Of a stretch of 64,000 nucleotides of DNA, positions 27,431 to 35,567 are shown piece by piece. The notes under the pieces were generated by a model that was not told where the DNA came from, made no database searches, and was given only the letters and a program-made list of their open reading frames with translations. The DNA lies in the NCBI RefSeq assembly GCF_000368065.1, contig NZ_KB851205.1, positions 121,446 to 185,445 of the forward strand, written 5' to 3'. Made by a program: the position numbers and the translations under genes. This DNA is from Acinetobacter seifertii. Lineage in GTDB: Bacteria; Pseudomonadota; Gammaproteobacteria; Pseudomonadales; Moraxellaceae. How positions within the stretch are numbered: position 1 is the first letter of the stretch; each line of letters begins with the position of its first letter.

Positions 27431-27859
27431 ATGCAGTTACAAAATATCTTAGTAGTCTGTGTGGGTAATATTTGCCGCAGTCCAATGGCAGAATACTTTT
27501 TAAAAGATCATCACCCTACATTAAATATCTCATCTGCAGGTATCTCAGCTTTAGTAGGACATGCTGCAGATGATAAAGCAATTCACTGTATGGATCAGCT
27601 CAACATTGATATGAGACAGCACGTAGCTCGTCAACTCAACGCTGAATTGATCAAACAAAATGATTTAATTTTGGTAATGAGCAATAATCAACAAAAGCAT
27701 ATTGAACAAACTTGGCCATTTGCTAAGGGTAAAATTTTTAGACTTGGCCATTGGCAAGGACAAAATGTTCCTGATCCTTACCAACATGACCAAGCTTTTT
27801 TTGATCAGACTTGCCGCAACATCCAAAGCTATGTGCAAGATTGGCGCACTCAATTATAA
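27431..27859 (+). CDS. wzb: Low-molecular-weight protein tyrosine phosphatase
   Basis: Dephosphorylates the Wzc tyrosine kinase, needed for cycling of capsule polymerisation and export. 142 residues with the P-loop CVGNICRSP (about 10-18) and the acid motif DPYQHD (about 115-120). It lies between wza (1-base gap) and wzc. Confidence 0.95.
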   Translation: MQLQNILVVCVGNICRSPMAEYFLKDHHPTLNISSAGISALVGHAADDKAIHCMDQLNIDMRQHVARQLNAELIKQNDLILVMSNNQQKHIEQTWPFAKGKIFRLGHWQGQNVPDPYQHDQAFFDQTCRNIQSYVQDWRTQL

Positions 27860-27880
27860 TTGTATATTAGTTGTAAATTT

Positions 27881-30076
27881 ATGAACCAAAACTCTAAAAC
27901 TAGCGAAGATAGCATCGATTTAAAAGAATTATTCTTTTCATTGATTGCACAGTGGAAAATCATAGCATGCTGCGTGGTCTTAAGTTTAATTTGCGCCTTG
28001 TTATATTTGCGTATAACCCCAGACATCTACGCTGTAGATGCTATGGTACAAGTCGAAGATAGTAAAGGTGCTGCATCCGCTGCTTTACTAGGAGATCTTT
28101 CCAAAGTTAGTGGTGGCCTAACGCAAAAATCACCAGCCGATCCAGAAATAGAGATTCTTCGCTCTAGAATGGTTTTAGGACAAGTGATTCATAATCTTAA
28201 TCTTGATATTAAAATTAAAGATAATAGATTAGGTTTGATTGGTAAACTTGTTTCACAAGATAAAAGTAAACTTGAGTATCACCATGATGCTGTAATTTAT
28301 ACTAATCAAAACAATAGCTTGATAGTTAAAAAACTTATCGTACCTGAATATTATCTAGATAAACCATTAAAATTAGAGTTTAAAGATCAGAATCAATTTA
28401 CTCTAAGTTACAAAGACCAAGTTATATTTAATGGGATGTTAAACCAAAAAAATTTACTAAATACTGAAAAAGGTTTATGGCATATCCAACTTAATGCTCA
28501 AGGTGATTTGAAAAAACAGAGTTTTACTTTAACTAAAGCCGCTCTTCCAACAGCTGTTAAAAATTTTAATAATATCTATGGTGTTGCAGAAAAAGGAAAG
28601 ATGACTGGTGTTATTGGATTAAGCTATTTAGGTCAAGATCCAGAGCATATTTCACAAGTGCTCAATAACGTTCTAAATGTTTATCATCAACAAAATATTG
28701 AGAGAAAGTCTTTAGAATCTAAACAGACATTGGCTTTCCTTGAGAAACAGTTACCAGATCTTAGAAAACAGTTAGAAGATTCTGAGATTAAGTTTAATCA
28801 GTTCCGTGAAAAGTATAAAACAGTGGATGTGAATGCTGAATCAGAGCTATTACTTAAACAAAATATTGATTTAGAAAAGCTTAAGATTGAGTTACAACAA
28901 AAGCAAGCTGAGCTTTCTGCTAAATATACCAATGATCATCCACTAATCCGTCAAATTGATGCGCAAATTGCCGAGATTAATAAAAAGATTGCCGATCTCA
29001 ATAATCGTTTAACTCAACTCCCTGAAACTCAGCGTTTATATTTACAACTCTATCGTGATGTTAAAGTCAATACTGAGCTGTATACATCTTTACTTAACTC
29101 TTATCAACAGCTCAAAATTGCTAATGCTGGTGAAATTGGTAACGTTCGTATCATTGATACTGCTGTAGAACCAGTTAAACCCATTAAACCAAACAAACTA
29201 ATTATCTTAGCTCTATCTATACTTGCTGGTGGATTTATTGGTGTATTAATTGCTTTATTACGTAATATGATGCGTAGCGGAGTTAAAGATTCTACACAAA
29301 TCGAAACTGAGCTTGATCTACCAGTTTATGCAACTGTACCTCGCTCTCCTATTCAAGAAACTCGTATGAGTATTTTGAAGAAGAAAAAGAGTATTCCTAT
29401 TTTAGCAGTTAAGAGTAGTGATGATATTGCGATTGAAAGTTTGCGTAGTATTCGTACTGCGATCCACTTCGCTTTAACCTCAGCAAAAAATAATATTATT
29501 ATGATTGCAGGTCCTTCTCCAGAAGTTGGTAAATCTTTTATTTCAACTAACCTAGCAACTATTTTTGCACAAGGGAATAAACGCGTATTACTAATCGATG
29601 CTGATATGCGCCGTGGTTATATGCATAAATATTTTGATATTGATGTGAAGCCTGGTCTTTCTGAATTGCTAAGTGGCCAAGCTGATTTAACACAAGTTTT
29701 ACATAAAACTCAAGTTGCGAATCTTGATGTGATTACTCGTGGTAAAAGTCCAACCAATCCTTCAGAAATGTTGAGTTCTACTCAGTTCAAAGACTTACTA
29801 GAAAAGTTCCAGACCCAATATGACCATATCATTATTGATACTCCACCAGTGCTTGCAGTAACCGACGGTATTATTATTTCGCAATATACTGGCGTAAACT
29901 TAATTGTTGCCCGTTACATCAAGTCTCATATGAAAGAGCTTGAATTAACCGTTAATCGTTTTGAACAAGCTGGTGTTAAGGTGAATGGCTTTATCCTTAA
30001 CGACATTCAACGTTCTAGTGGCGGTGGTTATGGTTATAACTATGCCTATGCCTATAAAGCACAAAAAGAAGACTAA
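27881..30076 (+). CDS. wzc: Capsule export tyrosine autokinase
   Basis: Polysaccharide co-polymerase and bacterial tyrosine kinase in the inner membrane, controlling chain length and linking to Wza. 731 residues from ATG at 27881. Wzz-type periplasmic domain between two membrane helices (about 25-45 and 440-460), coiled coil around 270-390, Walker A GPSPEVGKS (about 545), Walker B LLIDADMR (about 570), and a tyrosine-rich tail (YGYNYAYAY, about 717-725) that is autophosphorylated. The wzb stop is 21 bases upstream. Confidence 0.95.
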   Translation: MNQNSKTSEDSIDLKELFFSLIAQWKIIACCVVLSLICALLYLRITPDIYAVDAMVQVEDSKGAASAALLGDLSKVSGGLTQKSPADPEIEILRSRMVLGQVIHNLNLDIKIKDNRLGLIGKLVSQDKSKLEYHHDAVIYTNQNNSLIVKKLIVPEYYLDKPLKLEFKDQNQFTLSYKDQVIFNGMLNQKNLLNTEKGLWHIQLNAQGDLKKQSFTLTKAALPTAVKNFNNIYGVAEKGKMTGVIGLSYLGQDPEHISQVLNNVLNVYHQQNIERKSLESKQTLAFLEKQLPDLRKQLEDSEIKFNQFREKYKTVDVNAESELLLKQNIDLEKLKIELQQKQAELSAKYTNDHPLIRQIDAQIAEINKKIADLNNRLTQLPETQRLYLQLYRDVKVNTELYTSLLNSYQQLKIANAGEIGNVRIIDTAVEPVKPIKPNKLIILALSILAGGFIGVLIALLRNMMRSGVKDSTQIETELDLPVYATVPRSPIQETRMSILKKKKSIPILAVKSSDDIAIESLRSIRTAIHFALTSAKNNIIMIAGPSPEVGKSFISTNLATIFAQGNKRVLLIDADMRRGYMHKYFDIDVKPGLSELLSGQADLTQVLHKTQVANLDVITRGKSPTNPSEMLSSTQFKDLLEKFQTQYDHIIIDTPPVLAVTDGIIISQYTGVNLIVARYIKSHMKELELTVNRFEQAGVKVNGFILNDIQRSSGGGYGYNYAYAYKAQKED

Positions 30077-30091
30077 GTTTCAAGTTTTCAT

Positions 30092-30119
30092 AAAACCGGA
30101 TCAAGTGATCCGGTTTTTT
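30092..30119 (+). terminator. Terminator of wza-wzb-wzc
   Basis: AAAACCGGATCA / TGATCCGGTTTT stem followed by T6, 16 bases after the wzc stop. It closes the K locus transcript before fkpA. Confidence 0.9.
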
Positions 30120-30269
30120 ATTTAATTTTTTAAGTTTCACCAAATTAAAACTAACTAAAATATATAAAAAAACCACTCGTTTTTTTTGTTAAACATTCTA
30201 TGCTTAAGTCGAAGCATGCTAAGATCGAAGCAGCCTTTTAGACTAAAATGATTATTTTTGGAACCTTTT

Positions 30270-30992
30270 ATGAGTAAAGCCTTACCCATTGCTGTCGCTG
30301 TAGTTTTAGGCGGTGCTGCACTTGTACCTGTATATTATGCAACTCAACATCCGACCACAGAAGTTGGACGTAAAGCAGACAAAAATGCTTCTCCAATTCA
30401 AAAAATCAGTTATGTGCTTGGGTATGAAGTTGCGCAACAAACTCCTCCAGAACTGGATACAAAGGCATTTGTTCAAGGGATCCATGATGCGCGTAGCAAA
30501 CAGCCAAGTGCTTATACTCAAGAAGATTTAAAAGCAGCTGTTGCAGCTTATGAAAAAGAGTTACAACAAAAAATGCAGCACCAAGACAAACCAGAGCAAG
30601 CTGGCACATCTGCTGAATCTGCCGATGCACAATTCCTTGCTGAAAACAAAACAAAAGCTGGAGTAAAAACTACTGCATCAGGTTTGCAATATATCATTAC
30701 TAAAGAGGGTACTGGTAAGCAACCAACAGCTCAGTCTGTTGTTAAAGTTCATTATGAAGGTCGTTTAATTAACGGTCAGGTTTTTGATAGTTCTTATAAA
30801 CGTGGTCAACCTATCGAGTTCCCTCTTAATCAGGTGATTCCAGGATGGACTGAAGGTCTTCAACTTATGAAAGAAGGCGGAAAAGCGACTTTCTTTATTC
30901 CATCAAACCTTGCATATGGTCCACAAGAAGTTCCAGGGATCCCAGCAAACAGCACACTGATTTTTGATGTTGAACTCATTTCAGTGAAATAA
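30270..30992 (+). CDS. fkpA: FKBP-type peptidyl-prolyl isomerase
   Basis: Periplasmic proline isomerase and chaperone. 240 residues from ATG at 30270 with an N-terminal membrane/signal segment (about 3-25), a dimerising helical domain (about 40-110) and a C-terminal FKBP domain (from about 140: VKVHYEGRLINGQVFDSS, then VIPGWTEGLQLM and FFIPSNLAYG). It is the customary left flank of the Acinetobacter K locus. Followed within 50 bases by a paralogue. Confidence 0.93.
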   Translation: MSKALPIAVAVVLGGAALVPVYYATQHPTTEVGRKADKNASPIQKISYVLGYEVAQQTPPELDTKAFVQGIHDARSKQPSAYTQEDLKAAVAAYEKELQQKMQHQDKPEQAGTSAESADAQFLAENKTKAGVKTTASGLQYIITKEGTGKQPTAQSVVKVHYEGRLINGQVFDSSYKRGQPIEFPLNQVIPGWTEGLQLMKEGGKATFFIPSNLAYGPQEVPGIPANSTLIFDVELISVK

Positions 30993-31040
30993 TGACAATC
31001 CAGGAGAGTAATTATACTCTCCTGTTTTTTGGAAAATGGC

Positions 31041-31736
31041 ATGAAAAAAATTAGTTTGGTTCTTGCAGCTTCAACAATGAGTTTATCTGTTCTTGCTGCC
31101 ACGCCGATAACAAATAAAAGCCCAGCAAAAGATCAGTTTAGCTATAGTTATGGCTATTTAATGGGACGTAATAATACTGATGCATTAACAGATTTAAATC
31201 TTGATATCTTTTATCAAGGTCTTCAAGAAGGTGCTCAGAACAAGTCAGCACGCCTCACTGATGAAGAAATGGCGAAAGCGATTAATGAGTATAAAAAAAC
31301 TTTGGAAGCTAAACAGCTTGTTGAATTTCAAAAGCAAGGGCAACAAAATGCCCAAGCTGGGGCTGCTTTTCTGGCGGAAAATGCTAAAAAATCTGGTGTG
31401 ATTACAACAAAATCAGGTTTGCAATATCAAGTTTTAAAAGAAGGTTCTGGTAAAACACCTAAAGCTACTTCTCGTGTAAAAGTGAACTATGAAGGCCGTT
31501 TACTCGACGGAACTGTCTTTGACAGTTCAATTGCACGTAATCACCCTGTCGATTTCCAGTTGAATCAGGTGATTACAGGCTGGACAGAAGGCTTACAAAC
31601 GATGAAAGAAGGCGGTAAAACCCGTTTCTTTATTCCAGCTAAACTTGCTTATGGTGAAGTAGGTGCTGGTGATAGTATTGGTCCAAATAGTACTTTAATT
31701 TTTGATATTGAATTGCTACAAGTTTTGCCAAAATAA
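31041..31736 (+). CDS. FKBP-type peptidyl-prolyl isomerase, second copy
   Basis: Paralogue of the upstream gene: 231 residues from ATG at 31041, with a cleavable signal (KKISLVLAASTMSLSVLA, cut near ALA-ATP), a helical N-domain with FSYSYGYLMGRN, and an FKBP domain with the same active-site blocks (VNYEGRLLDGTVFDSS, FFIPAKLAYG). Probably FklB/FkpA type in the periplasm. Forty-eight bases separate the two genes, so they are likely co-transcribed, and the strong terminator follows. Confidence 0.92.
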   Translation: MKKISLVLAASTMSLSVLAATPITNKSPAKDQFSYSYGYLMGRNNTDALTDLNLDIFYQGLQEGAQNKSARLTDEEMAKAINEYKKTLEAKQLVEFQKQGQQNAQAGAAFLAENAKKSGVITTKSGLQYQVLKEGSGKTPKATSRVKVNYEGRLLDGTVFDSSIARNHPVDFQLNQVITGWTEGLQTMKEGGKTRFFIPAKLAYGEVGAGDSIGPNSTLIFDIELLQVLPK

Positions 31737-31750
31737 GTTTTTTTAAGATC

Positions 31751-31781
31751 AAAAAAAGCGATCATTTAAGATCGCTTTTTT
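31751..31781. terminator. Bidirectional terminator between the FKBP gene and murJ
   Basis: AAAAGCGATC / GATCGCTTTT stem with runs of A on the left and T on the right, so it can stop transcripts from both converging genes. Confidence 0.9.
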
Positions 31782-31784
31782 ATT

Positions 31785-33326
31785 TTAATGTTTTAAATCT
31801 CTTGGTCTAAAACCAGTAATCAGTAAGCCAATTAAGTAAGCAATCACACCTACTACACATAGACCTGCGACCTCAGCAATACGGATCCATTGAGAAAGTT
31901 CACCATTATACCAATTTAACCCAAACCAAAGCACTGCAATCATAGCAAGATTTGCTAAACCATATTGAAGAGCTAGTTTTTTCCAATGTGAGCCAAATCG
32001 GAAAATATTACGCTTATGTAGATAGAAGTAGAGCAAACCGGCATTTACCAAAGCTGAGCCAGAAGATGCCAATGCAAGCGCCATATGCTCAGCATGCCAA
32101 TTGATTAATTTAAAAAATCCAATAAATACAACGTTTAAAATGGCATTTGCGGCAACTGACATTAAACCTACACGTACTGGTGTTTTAGTATCTTGCTGCG
32201 CATAGAAGCCTGGCGCAAATACCTTAATGAGCATAAAAGAAATTACACCAGCACTCATACATTGTAATGCGAGTGCTGTCATTTGAGTATCACGTAGGTC
32301 AAACTCGCCACGTTGGAATAAAGCTTGAATAATCGGTGTAGAAAGCATAAATAAGGCGATACTTGCTGGCAAACCAACCAACACAATAACTCTTGCTGCC
32401 CAGTCGATCATGCCGCGGAACTTTTCCTGATCTTGCTCAGCATGACGTGCTGAAAGCGAAGGTAAAATCACTGTACCAATGGCAACACCAATTAAACCTA
32501 AAGGTAGCTCAGTCATACGCTCTGCACTGTAGAGCCAAGATACCGAACCGTCTTGCATGAAAGAGGCCCAAATCGTATTTAACAATAGATTAATCTGAGT
32601 CACAGACACACCAAATAATGCTGGAAGCATTAATTTTAAAATACGCTCTACACCCTCGTGTTTAAAATCAACTTTGGGTGGAATCAGTAAGTTTTTACGC
32701 CATAATTCAGGAATTTGTATGGCTAACTGTAAAATACCTGCTGCGACAACAGACCATCCTAATGCTTTAATAGGCTCAGCCATATACGGCGTAAGCCACC
32801 ATGCACCTGCAATCATTGCAACATTAAGCAAAACAGGCGAAAAGGCTGGAGAAGCAAAAGAACCATAACTGTTTAAGATACTGCTCGCAAAAGCAGTCAG
32901 TGACATAAACATTAAATATGGAATAGTCAGACGGAACATGCTGACCGCTAAATCGAATTTTTCAGGGTCATTATGGAAACCCGGCGCATACATATAGATG
33001 ATTGCTGGTGCCAAAACCATGGCCACGAAAGTGAGTAAAGTCATGACCATAAGCAAACAACCAAATACCCGACTAATCAGGATTTGAACTTCAGCATGTA
33101 ATCGACCTGTTTTATATTCGGTTAGTACCGGAATAAAAGCTTGCGAGAAAGCTCCTTCTGCAAATAACCTTCGAAAGAAGTTAGGAATACGAAAAGCAAC
33201 GACAAAGGTATCGAAATCTTTACCCGCACCAAACACGTTGAGCAATACGACATCTCGTACTAAGCCCAATACCCGTGACAACATCGTCATCGCACTGACA
33301 ATAAAAGTCGATCGCCACAATGCCAT
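31785..33326 (-). CDS. murJ: Lipid II flippase
   Basis: MOP-superfamily flippase that moves lipid II across the inner membrane for peptidoglycan synthesis. 513 residues from ATG at 33326 with AGGTGA five bases upstream; a GTG three codons earlier is rejected. N-terminal motifs SRVLGLVRDVVL and FRRLFAEGAFSQAFIPVL are those of MviN/MurJ, with about fourteen membrane segments. Essential in relatives. Confidence 0.96.
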   Translation of the reverse strand: MALWRSTFIVSAMTMLSRVLGLVRDVVLLNVFGAGKDFDTFVVAFRIPNFFRRLFAEGAFSQAFIPVLTEYKTGRLHAEVQILISRVFGCLLMVMTLLTFVAMVLAPAIIYMYAPGFHNDPEKFDLAVSMFRLTIPYLMFMSLTAFASSILNSYGSFASPAFSPVLLNVAMIAGAWWLTPYMAEPIKALGWSVVAAGILQLAIQIPELWRKNLLIPPKVDFKHEGVERILKLMLPALFGVSVTQINLLLNTIWASFMQDGSVSWLYSAERMTELPLGLIGVAIGTVILPSLSARHAEQDQEKFRGMIDWAARVIVLVGLPASIALFMLSTPIIQALFQRGEFDLRDTQMTALALQCMSAGVISFMLIKVFAPGFYAQQDTKTPVRVGLMSVAANAILNVVFIGFFKLINWHAEHMALALASSGSALVNAGLLYFYLHKRNIFRFGSHWKKLALQYGLANLAMIAVLWFGLNWYNGELSQWIRIAEVAGLCVVGVIAYLIGLLITGFRPRDLKH

Positions 33327-33409
33327 CGTACTCACCTACAGCTATATATTCGAAAGTCGCTATTGTAATGAAACTAGAAAATCTTTTCGTTGTGAAATGA
33401 TGAATGAAC

Positions 33410-33979
33410 TCAAGTTTTTTTCTGTGCTAACAGTTGTCTAAAGTGCTGCCATTTAAAATAAGGTCCCGGATCGGTTTTTCGGCCCGGTGCAATATCTGAA
33501 TGTCCTGCAATATGGTTTTTAATTTCTGGATAAGCTTGGCGAATAGCGGCAACCACATCAGTTAGTACACTGTACTGTACTTCTTCAAAAGGCAAGTCAT
33601 CACTTCCTTCAAGCTCTATACCAATTGAATAATCATTGCACTCAACTTTAGCTAAATAACTCGAACGCCCTGCATGCCATGCCCGATCATTAAAGTTAAC
33701 AAACTGTAGGACTTCCCCACTACGTAAAATCAGCAAATGCGTAGAAACCTGCATCCCCTCAATAGTTTGAAAATAAGGGTGAACCGACCAATCTAATTTA
33801 TTTTGAAAAAACTGCTCAATATACCCACCTCCAAATTGAGATGGCGGCAAGCTAATATTATGAACCACAATCATTTGAATTTCGGTACCAGTCGGACGCT
33901 GGTTAAAATTTGGAGAAGGGACTTGTCTCGCCCCTTTTAATTGTCCATCTATAACTTCATACGGTGTGATTTTCTTCAT
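33410..33979 (-). CDS. ampD: 1,6-anhydro-N-acetylmuramyl-L-alanine amidase
   Basis: Cytoplasmic zinc amidase of muropeptide recycling that splits anhydroMurNAc from the stem peptide and so keeps AmpR-type beta-lactamase signalling low. 189 residues, amidase_2 fold: first zinc histidine in VVHNISLPPSQFGG (about 39-52), IGIELEGSDD, and GHSDIAPGRKTDPGPYF (about 159-175) with the other ligands. Normal length. Confidence 0.95.
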   Translation of the reverse strand: MKKITPYEVIDGQLKGARQVPSPNFNQRPTGTEIQMIVVHNISLPPSQFGGGYIEQFFQNKLDWSVHPYFQTIEGMQVSTHLLILRSGEVLQFVNFNDRAWHAGRSSYLAKVECNDYSIGIELEGSDDLPFEEVQYSVLTDVVAAIRQAYPEIKNHIAGHSDIAPGRKTDPGPYFKWQHFRQLLAQKKT

Positions 33980-34150
33980 TGAAGTGCCAATAAATTGCTT
34001 GCCAATTGTTTTAGTTTAAAACAGTTATGTGCTTTTCAAAGTAGTCAGCACGATTATTTATCGCGATTAAACGAATAAAACAGCTTATTTTTAAAGTCGA
34101 CGGTGCTAATATATCGCAAGTTTTAGGGTCATCGACAAAATGGAAACCGT

Positions 34151-34996
34151 ATGAGCATACCTCAGTCTTTGCTTGAACAGTCAATTCAAATCAATATTCA
34201 ACAAGCATTACAAGAAGATATTGGGGACGGTGACATTACCGCTATGCTCACGCCTGAAGATGAACAGGCAACCGCGACCATCATTAGCCGTGAAGATATG
34301 GTTTTAGCTGGACAGCCGTGGGTAAATGCACTCATCTCAGCTTATGACAATACTGTACAGATAACTTGGTTAAAACAAGAAGGTGACCGTGTTGCTGCAA
34401 ATGAAGCCTTTTTAAAGCTTGCTGGTTCTGCACGTAGCTTACTGACGGTAGAGCGCCCTGCTTTAAACTTTATTCAAACTTTGTCTGCTGTTGCAACAAA
34501 AACTGCTGAATATGTTCAGCATCTTGAAGGTTTAAATACAAAACTTCTCGATACACGTAAAACTTTACCGGGTTTACGTATTGCACAAAAATATGCGGTT
34601 GCTATTGGCGGCGGTCAAAACCATCGTCTTGGTTTATTTGATGCGTTCTTAATTAAAGAAAACCATATTATGGCAGCTGGTGGTATTGCTCAAGCAATTG
34701 CAAAAGCACACCAAATTGCACCAGGCAAACCAGTTGAAGTCGAAGTTGAAACTTGGGATGAGCTCAACCAAGCACTTGAGGCTGGCGCGGACATTGTCAT
34801 GCTAGACAACTTCAGCCAACAGCAAATGATTGATGCCGTAAAGCATGTAGCTGGACGTTGTAAACTCGAAGCTTCTGGCAATATCACCATTGAAAACTTG
34901 CGTGAAGTGGCAACTACTGGTGTCGACTATATTTCTATGGGTGTCCTGACTAAAGACGTCAGAGCTGTTGATTTATCTATGCGTTTTAATGCTTAA
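34151..34996 (+). CDS. nadC: Nicotinate-nucleotide pyrophosphorylase (carboxylating)
   Basis: Makes nicotinate mononucleotide from quinolinate and PRPP in de novo NAD synthesis. 281 residues: DIGDGDIT near residue 22, DTRKTLPGLR (about 136-145), NHRLGLFDAFLIKENH, and the phosphate site EASGNITIENL. Its stop overlaps the stop of a small convergent gene. Confidence 0.96.
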   Translation: MSIPQSLLEQSIQINIQQALQEDIGDGDITAMLTPEDEQATATIISREDMVLAGQPWVNALISAYDNTVQITWLKQEGDRVAANEAFLKLAGSARSLLTVERPALNFIQTLSAVATKTAEYVQHLEGLNTKLLDTRKTLPGLRIAQKYAVAIGGGQNHRLGLFDAFLIKENHIMAAGGIAQAIAKAHQIAPGKPVEVEVETWDELNQALEAGADIVMLDNFSQQQMIDAVKHVAGRCKLEASGNITIENLREVATTGVDYISMGVLTKDVRAVDLSMRFNA

Positions 34997-35160
34997 ATAA
35001 AATCCACATCGTTATTGGTTTGTTTCTGCGACTTAGTTATGTCTGCCGCTTGTGTTTTTTGCCATGCTGACTGAGTCGCTTGTGCCCCGTTATCTCGTGG
35101 GTCGGCAGCCATTAAAACAAAAGTAACTACTGCTAATAATACAATAAAACCTTGTAGCAT
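34993..35160 (-). CDS. Small membrane protein (55 residues)
   Basis: A short gene not given by a 60-codon cut-off. ATG at 35160 follows GGGGAAAATTT, a good ribosome site. The product begins MLQGFIVLLAVVTFVLMAAD, one transmembrane helix or uncleaved signal, then a polar Gln/Thr/Lys-rich tail of about 35 residues ending DVDFI. Convergent with nadC and overlapping its stop by two bases. No family recognised and function unknown. Confidence 0.65.
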   Translation of the reverse strand: MLQGFIVLLAVVTFVLMAADPRDNGAQATQSAWQKTQAADITKSQKQTNNDVDFI

Positions 35161-35567
35161 AAATTTTCCCCATCACTTTTAAAAATTCAGGGTTTCAAGG
35201 TAAAAGATAAATATGACCAAGCTTAGGAGATTCTGTTACAAAAGGTAAGTCTTTATTTTTATTATTCATCTATACGACAAGATATTACCCTCTCTTCCTT
35301 TATATTTCCCAACATGAGATTGTGCGAGATGTCATCTACAGCCTGCCCTAAATCTATAAATATATTGTTTTTGCAATAAATCAGATATATGCAGAAAGAG
35401 AGCAGGTTCTGTAGATGACAAATGCATTTGGTTACTTTGGGCGAAAGCAAAGTAACGAATTAGCTACTTTCACTGAATGAATAAACGATAAGACTCCGTC
35501 GCGCTAGCTAATTTAAAATAATTATTAACTCAAAACGTCAGCTTAATCATCCATCCATTACAGCAAC
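35161..35567. other. Gene-free gap upstream of plc 3' end
   Basis: About 400 bases. Bases 35331-35505 are the structured repeat copy B; the rest is AT-rich with no gene seen. The open frame 35262-35450 on the minus strand runs through the repeat stem and is not supported. Confidence 0.65.
35331..35505 (+). repeat. Structured dispersed repeat, copy B
   Basis: Outer stem GTCATCTACAG..CCTGC (35331-35346) with GCAGGTTCTGTAGATGAC (35402-35419), then hairpin GTTACTTTG / CAAAGTAAC (35431-35456), then AAGACTCCGTCG. It aligns block by block with the reverse complement of 2576-2752. Stem bases differ between copies (CT here, TC there) and are compensated on the other arm. Confidence 0.75.

Noticed and set aside
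35262..35450. Minus-strand open frame of 62 codons
   Set aside because: Lies across the inverted arms of repeat copy B; the apparent protein follows from the repeat.
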